Shown piece by piece: positions 1 to 12,342 of a DNA stretch of 64,000 nt (position 1 is the first letter of the stretch; the number at the start of each line of letters is the position of its first letter). The notes below the pieces were generated by a model. The model worked only from the letters and a program-made list of their open reading frames with translations, did no database searches and was not told the DNA's origin. The position numbers were made by a program, and so were the translations under genes. The DNA is from Acorus gramineus (taxonomy: Eukaryota; Streptophyta; Magnoliopsida; Acorales; Acoraceae), in assembly GCA_030737835.1 (NCBI GenBank), contig CM060849.1, positions 23,172,074-23,236,073 of the forward strand, read 5' to 3'.

Positions 1-1020
1 TCGGTAAATCCCCTTAAGTTGATCATAAATTTGATTAGTGTATTACAATAATTTATCAAGTAAATTTTAAAATGGTATTACAGTGATGTATCATGTATGG
101 TTAAATTTAACCACAAATCTGGTTAGTTTCGATTGGTAGGGACTAAAATAAATATTGTCTAATAAAATAAGGACATAAAGGGATAGATTTATTGATATTA
201 TAGAGACCTTTTCCGATTTTCATAAGTTTTTAGGCAGCTATATCGATTTTTCAAAAATAAAGGGTGAGAGCATCCTGATAATTTTTAATTTATAGTTAGA
301 GTTAATTATGTACTACCTAGTTAATTAGTTGGAGTGACAGTAGAGACTAAAATGATATTTTTCTAATAACAAAGGGACTTGTAGTGATTTTTCAATTTAA
401 TAGGGACTAAAACAGATTTACTAACTTTATAGGCAGTTATATGGATTTTTCTATATTTTTTTCCATATATATTACTATTTCATGTACATGAAACATGTAC
501 TTTTATAGAAATACTTTCTTACATAGATAAAAAAAAAAGAGAGTAAAAATCACATTAATTCTCTCTTTAACAAAGTGTATATCTCATTTGATTATTGCAT
601 GTAAGATTGTGTTACAGGTTCACTAAACACATGGGATGCCTTAGGGATCCGATGAAAACATGTTACACAATTGAGAAATAACACATCTCACAAAATTGTC
701 CTTTGTAATTGATATTTATGAAAAAAATAACATCAATGCACCTACTACCAAACAAAAATATATTGTACCACCATGTCATCATCTAATTAGATCTTTCCCA
801 TGGGGATCCTTTGCGTCCATGCTACAGAGGATCCGATCAATTGTGTATAGCAGCATATGGATCCAATCTTGGGACACATAGTACCAGGATGTTAGAGGAG
901 TACACCATATCTCCAGGAGTCTCACTTTCTGCTTCTGGTGAGCCATGAAATGCTCCTAGTTAGAATTAACTTCACAAGATTTGATATAAAAGCTGGTTAG
1001 TATCTTACAATTTTATTTTT
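1..1020. other. Intergenic, AT-rich, no gene seen
   Basis: No coding frame with codon structure. Diverged repeats of the type gggactaaaa ... ggatttttc suggest old transposon sequence at 100-470. Confidence 0.6.
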
Positions 1021-1670
1021 TTTTTTGCATATATACCTCTGTTAAATCTTGAAAATCCCATAAGTTGTGCATCCATACTTCTCCGTCACATGATGTTAGT
1101 GTTCCGCACCTATCCCTCATTAATTGGTTAACCATGGGATGCGCAATTCCAAAACTACTCTCTTTTAATCATTCTAAAATCCAAATCCCACATGAAACCC
1201 TAAAATTTCTCTTTACTTCATCCCTTCTTCAATCCGTCAAAGTCCCTCTTTGAGAAATCCAAATCATAAATAAGTAACCATGAGTTAGGTAAGACATGAA
1301 GAGTGGATGATGTTTGAGATAAACTCTATCTTTGTATGAGGGTTTTAGATCTTGAATGGGGTTTGGGCGAAGAAGATTGGGTGGGAGGTTGAAGAAGAAG
1401 ATGAAATCGGTTTGGGGTTGAGAAATGTGAGAATTTTGTGTGAGAGGTTGAAGAAGAAGATGGAACCATTAATGTTAGTTTGATCTTTTCTGCTCTTTTT
1501 AATGGTGCTATAAGTCTTTTGATGAAGAAAATTAACTCCAGCTCATCCATGTTAAAAGTAAAGGTATGGATGTACAACTTATGAATTTTTCAAAGGTATT
1601 TTTGAACGGACTATTTTAAACGGGGTATTTTTACAAAATTAAGATTGAACAGGAGTATATATGCAAAAAA
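1021..1670. mobile_element. Foldback/TIR element (about 650 bp)
   Basis: The left arm ttttttgcatatatacctct ... cataagttgtgcatccatac is mirrored at the right arm (1551-1670, with tgcatatatactcctgttc and cataagttgtacatccatac on the minus strand). The interior has two copies of a gaggttgaagaagaagatg block. No transposase is visible. Confidence 0.65.
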
Positions 1671-2718
1671 ATCTTTTTTTTTTTTTTTCTAAATTGAAAT
1701 GTGAAAATATCTTCACATATCTATTTTAAAAATTTAACAAAATAGATTGTCTCCGAATGAGGGGGTGAGAGGAGTAGAAGACAAAAAAAGAAAAAGAAAA
1801 ATAAAAAACAACACACACTATAAGGGCCATACACCACATCAGCCATTACAATGCAAGACCCCCTCGGGGCACTCTACCAGGTGGGTATAGTATTGTACAT
1901 ATCTTAAGGTTCTACCAAATATTTATTAATCAAAACTAAATCCCTTGGAAAAGAACAAACAAATATATTAACAGAGATTCAATAAACCCCTACATCCTTT
2001 CTCATATGAAAGTGGGACTTAAATATTTTAGTATATTAATTATCAGATAAGCTTATCAACCATGGAGATCACCAAACCTTAAACCTAGTTTTTTTCAACT
2101 TATCATCAAATCTTACTGAACAACAAATCCTACAAGCGCATCATTGCCACACTCATACAAGCTATAACCTAATCATTGAATTAGGTCCCCTAACTCGCCA
2201 ACCGAAGGAGACCAGTGCAAGTGGAATGAAACATGGAGACATAGAAGCCCACAAGCTATAGAGAGAGGAAGACATGATCAAATCATACAATTCATGAGTG
2301 GAGTTAGCATTAGTAATCCCAATCTCCACATAATACTCATTTGGCCTTGCTAACACAATACACCTCATAATGTGGACTACCTAGCTATTACATTATATAT
2401 ATATTGCTTCCACAATATTTTTTCTAGAGTGAAATACACAGATACTCTCTCTAATCATCTCAACATTATCAAAAAATAAAATAAAGAAACATAGTATTTC
2501 TGATCATCTTGCATTTGGTGATCATGAACTCAATCATGGAAGAAACATAAGAATAATATAATATATATGGTTATGTACACAAAATGGGTCCTTAACCCTA
2601 GAAAACTGCAGCATTTCCAGTAATGCTGTCCCTACTTCCTTTTTAATTAACCTTTCTCTTTCCTTATCTTCCTGACCTATATATCTTTAACTGCATGTTT
2701 GGTTGCTCCTTTGGCTTT

Positions 2719-3841
2719 TCAGTTATGGACTGGAGATTTTCTCTTCACTGGATGGTAGTCCATCTCAACTAGGTCTGTGATGTTGGGGTGTCGCTCGTCA
2801 TCATTGATCTCATGCCCCGTCTCTTTGACATCCATTGTTATGAGTTTTCTAGCATGTCCTGCACCAACATAAGCAGAATTTATTCAAACATGCTTTATAG
2901 CTCAAGTTGTTACTTAATTAATTAGAACCACTTAATATATAATTTTTCTATTATTGTTGGAACTCAAATTAACCATCATTAAATATTACTCTTAGCTATC
3001 ATTTTATCTCGGCTTGTCGATGCAACAATCGATCAAATAGGTTTTACCATAGTCATGAATTTGTTTAGATTTCAGGATTTGAATGAAGAACTGAAAAATC
3101 CAAGGAAAAAAAATTAAACCATTGGAGAACCCAAGTGGAATCAAAATATTTGCTTTGTTAGAATACATACATTGTTTGTGGGCTTGTATCTTCTCAAAAA
3201 TCCCATGTGGAGCAAAATTTGGTTTTTTTTAAACCATTAAAACATGGGATGAGAAGTGGAGAAAAAGAGGAAAAACAAACAAAGATAAAAAGAAAAAAGA
3301 GGACCACAGCCCAAATTTTTTTTTTTTGGGACTTAAGATTTTTATTAATGGTGCTTGGGGTTGTGACCCCTAGGACCACAATAATCTTCATAAATCCCGG
3401 CTGGTAGCTTGTGGTGAACTTCCTTGGCTTTCCTATGGGACCTCCTCTCCTCCACAGTACCTGATGAACAATGCCCTCCTTTGCATAGAACAACAGCTCC
3501 AACTACAGTTCCTCCACTCAAGCTCTTCTCCTCCTGCAATCCAAACAAACAAAAAAAAAATCAGAACCCAAAACATATATACAGTGAAAACAATGACTGT
3601 GTGACTAGTACACACACACACACACACACACAACACTCACATGGATTTGCTGTTTGAGTGAAGCTGAGACCTCTCTCTCCAAACGAATGCCTAAAGCAAA
3701 ACATTAAGAAAAAAAGAAAAACATCAAAACAGTGATCCAAAACCAACATAGATTTATAGTAACATGAGTTTGTTTTTACTTACCATGAACAGTTGCAAGA
3801 AGGCATAGCAACAGAAGAACTGTTAACCTTAGAGTCCTCAT
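2719..3841 (-). CDS. RGF/GOLVEN-like precursor, alternative distal-exon isoform (106 aa, or 65 aa if exons 2-3 are skipped)
   Basis: A separate exon at 2858-2719 (minus) opens after a good acceptor (ttggtgcag), reads GHARKLITMDVKE at its start and ends in DYHPVKRKSPVHN and TGA. This tail is a canonical GOLVEN1/RGF6-type motif (DY, basic core, P-x-HN) with an acidic context (VEM) before the tyrosine. It has no signal peptide of its own, and I found none in 2860-3340. It enters at phase 1. Two phase-1 donors can feed it: the end of exon 1 at 3784, giving 65 aa, and an internal donor in exon 3 after 3461 (ATCAG then gtactg), giving 106 aa with exons 3841-3784, 3690-3641, 3533-3461 and 2858-2719. 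What is seen: motif, splice sites and phases. What is inferred: that the transcript exists. The alternative is a second adjacent gene whose first exon was lost or missed. Confidence 0.6.
3345..3841 (-). CDS. RGF/GOLVEN/CLEL-like secreted peptide precursor, proximal-end isoform (98 aa)
   Basis: Three exons on the minus strand: 3841-3784, 3690-3641 and 3533-3345, joined at GT-AG introns with matching phases (1 then 0). Residues 1-20 form a hydrophobic signal peptide (MRTLRLTVLLLLCLLATVHG). A charged propeptide follows with basic stretches around residues 66-72, and the protein ends in DYCGPRGHNPKHH (86-98) directly before the stop. The acidic residue before the DY fits tyrosine sulfation. The 13-residue C-terminal form DYxxPxxxxPKxx matches the family as I know it, RGF2 being the closest in my memory. 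In that family the sulfated tail is released and perceived by RGI/RGFR receptor kinases in root meristem and gravitropic control. Asn at the usual Pro position and a final His instead of Asn are unusual. A PSY-type sulfated peptide is the alternative. Intron 2 carries a CA repeat. No longer frame competes with this start. Confidence 0.72.
3610..3632. repeat. (CA)n microsatellite in intron 2 of the peptide gene
   Basis: About 11 CA units, a few bases inside the intron after the exon-2 donor (3640); length changes could affect splicing distance in this short intron. Confidence 0.9.
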
Positions 3842-4939
3842 TTTAGCAGAAGCTTCTGATTTGAGAAAAAAAAAAAGGGAAAAGAAAACAGCAGGAGAGC
3901 AGCAGCAGAAAGAACAGTTGAATGCAGGAAGAGAAGTGGGTGAGCTCAAAAGGGTGAATGAAAAGATGGGGGATCTCTTTTTATGTCTGAAGTCTTTTTT
4001 CAAGCTTCAAAAAAAATAATATATATAAGCAGACAGAGAACTGAGAATGGTCTGAGACTCTCCCTAACTTCTTCATTAAATATATAATGCTCAGGGGGGC
4101 CCTCCTATGGCAGTGAGACAGAGAGAGAGAGAATAATATCATTTAAAGTAAAACAGTGACAAAATATTTTTTTTAATGTAAAGGAGCCTATTTGATTTAT
4201 ATTTTAATGTATGTATACCAAAATGAACCTACCATGACGAGATTGCAAATCTTTGTTTGTCTTCTAAGGACCATGAACATGTAAATACCTGTTAAGCCGC
4301 ACATGCCCTGCTTCAGTAAAAACCCTAATCAATTTGGTGCTGTTAGGCAGTCGGTTAAATTTTTTGAGTTTACTATACTATAATATCAGTATTGGAATAC
4401 CCATATAAACTAATTTTATTTTTACTTGGTTTTTGACATAATACATTCATCTTGTTTTTTAACCATTAAGCTATGAGTCTAAATCTCAATACACACACTC
4501 TAGCACATATGCTACATCATCGATCTAATTATGTTCAGTATACTATATTATGCAAAATATAAAAATATATGTATTTATTTCGTTGGAATAAAAAATTATA
4601 TATATAATATATATTCTTTGAAAGCATATACGTGTAGACTTACAAGATCGACTAGTATATATTCAAAAAATTTGAAACATGTTCAACGATGATGGTAGAA
4701 ATTAAATGACTAAATATAACTTTTTTTACTATATTAATAATAAAAATGACATAAATTCTAATGTAAATTTTTTTATACTTTTATTGCTGAACAATATCAA
4801 AATATAATTGGTATACATTTGGATTACCAAAAAAAAAAAAAAAAATTTAAAGTTGTGTTTTGTTGGTGGTGAGGGCTCATCAGGATCTTCACTGATTGGG
4901 GCGATCAGAACCGTCGAATCAATCGATCGTCCATCTATG

Positions 4940-5200
4940 ATTGTGCCACGTCGCATGAAGGACGTGGCGGAGACAGTGGCGCGAGGGGGAAGTGTGTGTG
5001 TGTTTCGTGGTGTTTGTCCGGATCGATCTGACGTGGACAGTCCATGCATGTCGGGAAGTGCCACGTCACCACCGACACGTCACACGCCTGTCCCAGCTTT
5101 AGCGAGGCAGATAGACATAAGACATTGTGGGTGGCGACCGTGCCGGGGTTTGATGGGGGCATCCCCTCCCACCAACACAACATCACTTTATATAAACTAT
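4940..5200 (+). promoter_or_regulatory. Orphan promoter-like block: ACGT-core cluster plus TATA box
   Basis: Five ACGT cores lie at 4948, 4962, 5031, 5063 and 5077, in forms such as gccacgtc, gacgtggc and ccacgtca. These resemble bZIP (ABRE/G-box/C-box) sites. A TATA-like ctttatataaac lies at 5186-5197. The block is GC-rich between AT-rich flanks. No recognisable coding frame follows within 600 bases on the plus strand. It is 1.1 kb upstream of the minus-strand peptide gene and could also act on that gene. Confidence 0.4.
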
Positions 5201-5219
5201 GGTTTCCATGTCGCATTTA

Positions 5220-8200
5220 GTTCATCTGTGTATAAATATATATGTTCTTATGTTAGTTTTTGTTTGCAACTATGTGACATTGCATTAGTATTCAATGGTC
5301 GGCCACCTTAATTGTTGGTTTGAAATAGATAGATGGGATTACAAGTTACATGGGTTAATGTTTTCATTGCCAATAATATTCTTTAATGAGGATGCATGGT
5401 GTTTGAAATTGATTATTTTAAAAAAGTTTATTACTGTAAAAAAGAAGAAGAAAATAACAGATCTAACAAGAATGCAGATAATCAATCAGATAAACTTGAT
5501 TGTCATTATTGATATGACATTGATGCATGTGATACCATTATAATATGTTGCAAAAGACTTTATTTATGTTCCCTCGCCATCCAATTTTTCTTCCACCCCA
5601 ACTTTCTTTTATTTTTAGATAAAATTTTATTTTCTCAAATAAAATAAAAAACTAATCATGCTTATTTGCATATCTCCCAAAATTAGGTTTAAAAGTTGAT
5701 GCATGGTTTGTTTTAATTTGAATGCTACTGAGAGCAGAGCTTACATGACAAACAACTCAATTGACAATGTTTTCGAATTGTGCAGGAGATCAAGTTGTTT
5801 TCTCGAAAGAAGAAATTAAGGAATTAGAACTACAAAACTGGAGTCCAATCTTCATATCATTATCTATATACCTATCAATCTTAATTAGGACAATCAAACC
5901 TTAAAAGACATTTTTGTGTCTCTCTCATATTATCATATAGTTGGGTTAGTTGAGGAATTACGAGAAGAGATGTATACAATGTGGACCCTCTTGTTGAGGA
6001 CTCCATGCTCTTGCTTATTGACCTACGTTTACTATTATATATATTAATACTCGAAATCCATAAAATTCAACTAATCTTTAGACAAATTTTCCACATTTCA
6101 TTTAAAAAAAAAAAATTAGATAGTTCAAACCTATGTCTAAGGGGTGGATCTATAGGTATATTGGGCCGTGCTATAGCCCAGCCCAGATTTTTGAAGAAAA
6201 TCCTTGTATTCTCCTTGAACCCATATCCTAATTAACTTGATCTATAACAAACACAGATTTTATTTTATTTTGGTCCATTGGATCAGATTCTTGGGGGAGA
6301 TGTTTTGTTGATTTTGAGGAGAAAAAAGTGTTGGGACGTTAGGATTGATGTGTGCAACAAATTTGGTGGAGCAAAATAAGGGTGTGAGGGATATAGACAG
6401 TTAATTTATTTCCTATAATGGCTGAATTAAAACTTAAATTATTGTTTTTATATTTTAAATGGATTAATTTAGTTGCAATAGGTGTGACACTTTGCTAAGT
6501 GCCGCTAATTAAATTATTTTGATCTTTGTTTTTTATTTTTTTGTGGCATATAATAAAATTGCCATAACATTTAAAGGCATTTTTTTTTATTGTCACAAAA
6601 AAACTGCAGCTAAAATCACTTTTTTTGTGTGATTTTTAGTGATTTTATTTTCTCTTTCTAGAATATCTATTTCAATATCTAAGTGTAACATTGGTTTTTT
6701 TAAAAATAAATAAGGATGATTTTTATCATTTTTCTCATTGAAAGAATGGGTGAAGTTCTATTTTTATATGTATTTTTTATTTAATTTGATGTCTCATTAT
6801 TAATTTTTTTTAATAAAACAAAGGCCGTAGTTTTTTTATTGATTATTTATAGTAATGTTTATTTATATAATTTTTTATATATCTATGTGATTGTTGAGTA
6901 GATTTTGATTATAAATTTGATTTATTTATATAAAATTTTACTTAGTGATTTTTATTAGACATGAAATTTTTTTTATCAAAATTTAATTCAGTATGTCTAA
7001 CTAATATTTTATGCCACAAATTTGGAGATAGCCATGCATCGTATCATCATTTGAGAGATATTCCCTCACACCTCTCTGATTGTAAAATATTTTTGTATGT
7101 TTATTTTTTTCTGCTAAATAATTTGCTACACCCCCCCCCCCCCCCCCCCCCTCTCTTTCTATCATCTATGGTGGTTTATTTGATTACTGATTCTCCATGT
7201 ATGTGAAACAAATAGAAAAATTATGTGCAATAAAAAAATGTCAATGCCACCCAATGAATTATAAAAAACTAATATAATTGATCTGTATTACTTGAATTAA
7301 AATTTAAATGAAAAACACGCATCTCATCTTAAATGATTTTATTTTTTTATTTTTTCTTACTATACAAAAAAAACTGTCCTTGTGTATGTTTAACATATTT
7401 CATATTTATCTTCATTGAACATGGTAAGTCCTAGAACACAATGCGAGGAATCACCAACATCACGTGCATTCGACGTGTCTTATCCCTAAAAACACATGCA
7501 TGTAGGATTATTTTACGTAAACACTGATTAAGAAGGGCTTATATATAAATTCCAAGTCAGATTTTTATAATATAATGGACCATGAGCGCAGCTGTCCACT
7601 TGGGGGGGTGAATTTCGATGGCTTAACATAACATTAAATTACACTAATTTGTGGGATACAGTGGTTAGAATTTTGTCTTGATAATCATGTTGGTACATTA
7701 GTCAAATGAAAGAAATAACTTGCTCTGCAAATGGACTATCATGTTTTATCTTGGTCAAAGAACAAAGCTTCATTAGAGATTCCACTCAGTATGAATGAAT
7801 CCAATGTGGGTTTTATTTTTTTTAAAACCATGATCACTGCAAGTTGTTTGAATTTGCCCAAGTTTTGGTCAGAGGATTCATATGTTATTTTGTTGGTACG
7901 TACTGTGAAACCATTCAAACATACGGCCCCTGTGGGCATGATTAGTTTTGCCATGGAGAGAGAGGGAGAGATTAGAAAATCTAATAAATATTTTTTTATT
8001 AGTTTAATTAATCAAGTACAACAGCTTAAATTAAATTTAAGGTGTCATGGTACAAAAATTTTTTTGCTGTCAAGTTCAAATCCTCATATATTAAAAATAT
8101 TAACTGAGATATATATGCATAACTAAAAGTTAATATAAATTTATTTACTAAATCACCACTTGACATATTAGTAGCTAGAATTAACCCATGACCATCTTCA

Positions 8201-11200
8201 TCGAGAGGTTTTTGATTCAACTCCTACGCGACTGGTCTAACATATTTTTTACAAATTTTTTTTAGATTCGTCCCAAGGCGATATGAGAATTTGTGTGTTG
8301 ATGATTAAGAAAATATCTAACAAGAATGTATAATATATATATGATACAATTAAAATGATTTAAAGTGAATGCATATATTTTTCCATGAAAATACCAATTA
8401 AAATGAAGACATCAGTAAATCATTAATTTTTTTATTGTTTGCATGTCACTCCCTTATTTATCTGCATAGGGATTCATTGTATTTATCATACACACTAGAT
8501 CTGGATTTACTTAAACACCTCATTGAAGAGGGGTAACTCTGTCAACATGTACATATTGGTTTGGTTGCATTATCAATATTCCTTATTTGGTTGCATTATC
8601 AATATTTCTATATATTATTCGATGGCAAGTTATTAGAAACTATAAAAGTCCAAGACAACCAAAATAGTACACTATCAACCACTACAGACTTCTCAAAGCT
8701 CAAAAATTGCACATCAAGAAAAAAACATCTACCAACTTCCAAGAATCAATCCTCATCAAACTCTCTAGGATTGTGGAGTCCAACCAATTGGGTCTCACAA
8801 AACTTACCTTTCTATGTCCCCAATTGTCATTTTTTTACTAATACTTTTAGCAGTCAAAGATCCCATGGAGAAGTTCTGTTCACTTACAGGGGATTGATTC
8901 AACAGAGCCACACAGAGCTCAACCTCCAGCAAAACTTTCAAGTCCCAATGATAAGGTACCTAGGTGGTCAAGATTTGGGTGTTGTGTTTGTAACCACATT
9001 CAATTTTCTATATTTTTATTATTGATGTCCATACGGATGCATTGGATTGCTACTACCCAATTTGAAAATGTGGAGTAATAATTTGAATTTTGTGTCACAT
9101 GTAATGTGCATGATGTACCTTCAACAGGGTTGCCTATTGTTGGGGAAAGGCCCTTGTCAAGCCAAAAATTAAAACCCTAGCTGGCTACCTTGGAACTATG
9201 GAATGTTCCCCCTCTGATTAATCTCTTATTCATGTGGAAAGTACTTGAAAGTATAATTGTTCATTGGAGTGTGAGATTGGTGCATGTGCATTTGATTGTG
9301 TGCACTTCTTAAACCCAGTGATAGTTGAACAGGCATGAAAAGGGTTATGATATACCAGACTCTTTTTTATTTCTACTTTTAAATATATAAATTTATTTGG
9401 AAGTCATATGATAATGAAATAATATTATTTGTATAAAATTATAACCATTATAACCTCAAACAAAAGGGTGGAGTTAAGAGTTGGGTTAAAGAAAGACAAG
9501 ACTGAAAGTAAGATTTCTCACTTGAAAATGAAATCAAATAAGGTTACTTATTGAAGTCAATTATCCAAAAACTAATTGATTTTTTTCAATTAAAGTTTAT
9601 ATTTGACTAATTACAAACATTCTTTCATTTAAAAAAAATGAATAATACTCTTACGAATTGAATCCATATATTTTTATATCTTTTGTAATAACATATATGC
9701 TAAAATATAATAGAATATGTATTGTATTAGATATTTTCATATAATGTGTTAGTCACGTGACAATTGTGAACGGAATTAAAAAAATGACCGAGTGCATTAG
9801 GTGAATACATGCACATAAATCAAGAGATAACACATTCCATGGAAGCTACTGGGACACATCCACAAAACCTCACCTAGTCAGTAAGGTATTAATGTTCGTC
9901 AAACGACAAAAGGAACACAAATTGGCAAACAATATTGTATGGGTGTGACAATTATCACTCACTCAATCCATCTAGCTAGTTAGCTTTTGTGCTAGTTAGC
10001 ATTTGTGCTTTGGGGCCCTACACGTTCCAACCACCATTTCTTGTATTGTGGTAACATTTTTTTTTTTTTTACAGTTTTGAGCATCCATCTTTATATGTAT
10101 AGTTTCTTTACAGTTTTGATCACGTCTTGTAATAAGGGGAGGATCACTTGTCATTTTTTTTTACTTTTAATAATTTTTTCTCTTCATCTTATTTAAATTT
10201 TATCTACAATTTATCAATCAAAGAATAATTAAAAATCTCATTATTACGTATCACAATGAGATTAATTAAAACAAATGAAATAGAAAATGACTCATTGACT
10301 TATCTGATTATCTATCCCGAAATATATTATATAAGTCACTAATTATCCAGAGATGCATGGGCTAAAATTTAACGTTAAACCTGTGAAAACATTCACACAT
10401 TATTCCTAGGAAGATCCAAAACCAGAGCATATCTTGTCTTCTAATAATACAAAACAAATTCCAAAACAAACACGTAAATACGATTATGGGAGCACCACCA
10501 GAGCTGGACTACGAAAGTTGACAAGCAAAATATGGTCGACAACTTATAAAGAGAAATGGATCCAAATTCAATCATGCATCCAATGAACACAAACACAAGC
10601 AAAACAACACTTGAACTTTAATGGGTGACCTGTCACCCGCCCAAATAAAATTCAAAAGCCATATCTCTTTCAATGCATGCCATGATTTGCTTTTCATGTC
10701 TCCAAAACATTTCCATGTCGCGCATGGAATTGATCGATGCGAGGACCCCCACAGACAAGAGACGATTATTCCCCCACCATCAGCGTTTGCCTTTTTAAAG
10801 AACTGATCGATTAAAAATGAAAGAAAATGAAGAAATTTAGATCACAGAACAAAATGATGAGTTATTTTTTAATTTATTTCTCACATCTTCATTTTTCATT
10901 ATGCATGTACAAACAATACTACCTCATATATATATATATATACATTAATGTCTTGTTTTGATTGAATGCCTTCAATTTTGTGACAATGTACTTGATTCAC
11001 AAAAAAAATTATTAATTTTGTGTTATCCAGTTCAGATGAGATCCTTTAATTTGGATGACTAACTTAGATTAGATATGATGTACACGAATCATACATTGTT
11101 GTCTATTAGTCTATACACAACATCTAACGAAAACTTTACTCTATAAGCCCCCTTATTCACCTCACAAAGGAATTAAGGATCTCATCCTACTCTATAGTTT

Positions 11201-11606
11201 GTCATGATGTGATTGAAGCATTTCTTAAGTAGATTTGAATGCAACCGTGGTCCATTGTGCCTGTCTACTAGTAAGTTCTTTAAATGGAAAAAGATAAAAA
11301 GTATTGATAGACAGTATAACCTTTTCTAAAGTAAGATTTAATGAAAATGAAAATGCTTGTTAATTTTTTTTTGCTCAAAGAAAGCATTTCGTTTGGATAG
11401 CCCATCCTAGGTACAATATAATAGTCACTCTAAACAAATAATTATGTAGAACGCGATGTCATGCGATTAGTCATTCTGCCATCCTATTTGCATCGCCACA
11501 CCACTAATAATAGTATATGTAATTTGCCTAACATAACATATAGTCAATTATCTCAATATACACTACGTTACAATAAATGCAAAAAAGCATGCACTTAATT
11601 TGTATG
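5220..11606. other. Gene desert
   Basis: AT-rich, with poly-A/T runs and a (TA)n tract near 10928. The longest open frames (7731-8126 and 8561-9025 plus) show no family motif, biased codons or splice context. A somewhat less AT-rich piece at 10621-10800 has RY-like catgca motifs but no gene. Confidence 0.6.
7131..7151. repeat. 21-base poly-C tract
   Basis: Uninterrupted C run in AT-rich DNA, comparable to the G runs at 17882-17900, 20697-20712 and 52809-52826. Confidence 0.95.
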
Positions 11607-11611
11607 CTTAC

Positions 11612-12341
11612 TGTAGAGGATAAAATCCACATTGAACAAATAAGGAACTACACCGGAATAAGAGAAGAGTCACACTAAAGTCAGATAATGCATATCTCAA
11701 TGTCTGCAGCCCACCTCAGACCAAGCCTCTAACGGTGTCCGAGGTGTCCGAGGAAGGGCAACCGACCTCTTCAAGTCTGCCAATGTCCAAGGTGTAAAGA
11801 CTTGCAACCGAGAATCAAGTGTATTCGATGGAGGGAAGGTCCAGTGCCTGCTCAAGTAACCCCAAAAATATTGCAAATAAGTACATTAAAAGCACCCCAA
11901 CATATCCGTAAGGATATGCCAGCTCTAGCCAAGTCATTTAGTTGACTCAGTCACAAGAGAGATAAAAAGACATGTGTCATTCAATTACCGGGCCACATAA
12001 AATTTTTTCCACATTAGCCAAGCGTGCTTGACACGCAACTTTCGCCTATAAATAAAGCGGTACCCCCCTCCAAAAAGGACGCATACATTTTTCGCAAACT
12101 TCAATTCACTTAAATTCCTAAATTCTCTAAATCTTCATCTCTCTCTCCCTGATCTTATACCGACTTGATCGTCGGAGGTTCTTTGGTACACCCATAACGA
12201 TGTGAGATCAGATAATCAAATCCCAAGATTACGAGCTGGGAAGTCATATCACTAGTTCTTCTCAGATCTACTTCATACCCGGTCATATCGAGTTCGAATT
12301 GGGCTTATACCAGAAGAAGAAGATTCACACTCAAAACTTAC
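11612..12341 (+). mobile_element. Solo LTR (or LTR fragment) of an LTR retrotransposon
   Basis: Begins with TG (tgtagaggataaaatcc). It carries a promoter-like cctataaataaagcgg near 12045, a CT-rich leader and the acttgatcgtcggaggttc motif common in plant Gypsy-type LTRs. No primer-binding site or coding region follows, so it is a solo LTR or fragment. The five bases cttac precede it (11607-11611) and recur at 12337-12341, a possible target duplication. In that reading the 3' end would be ...caaaa rather than the usual CA, so the right border is uncertain by a few bases. Confidence 0.7.
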
Positions 12342-12342
12342 A

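Noticed and set aside
4808..5311. 167-aa plus-strand frame
   Set aside because: It overlaps a promoter-like GC-rich block; both strands are open there, the start lies in a poly-A run, and no domain is visible.
8561..9025. 154-aa plus-strand frame
   Set aside because: No family motif, no codon bias, no splice or promoter context; the composition fits chance in AT-rich DNA.
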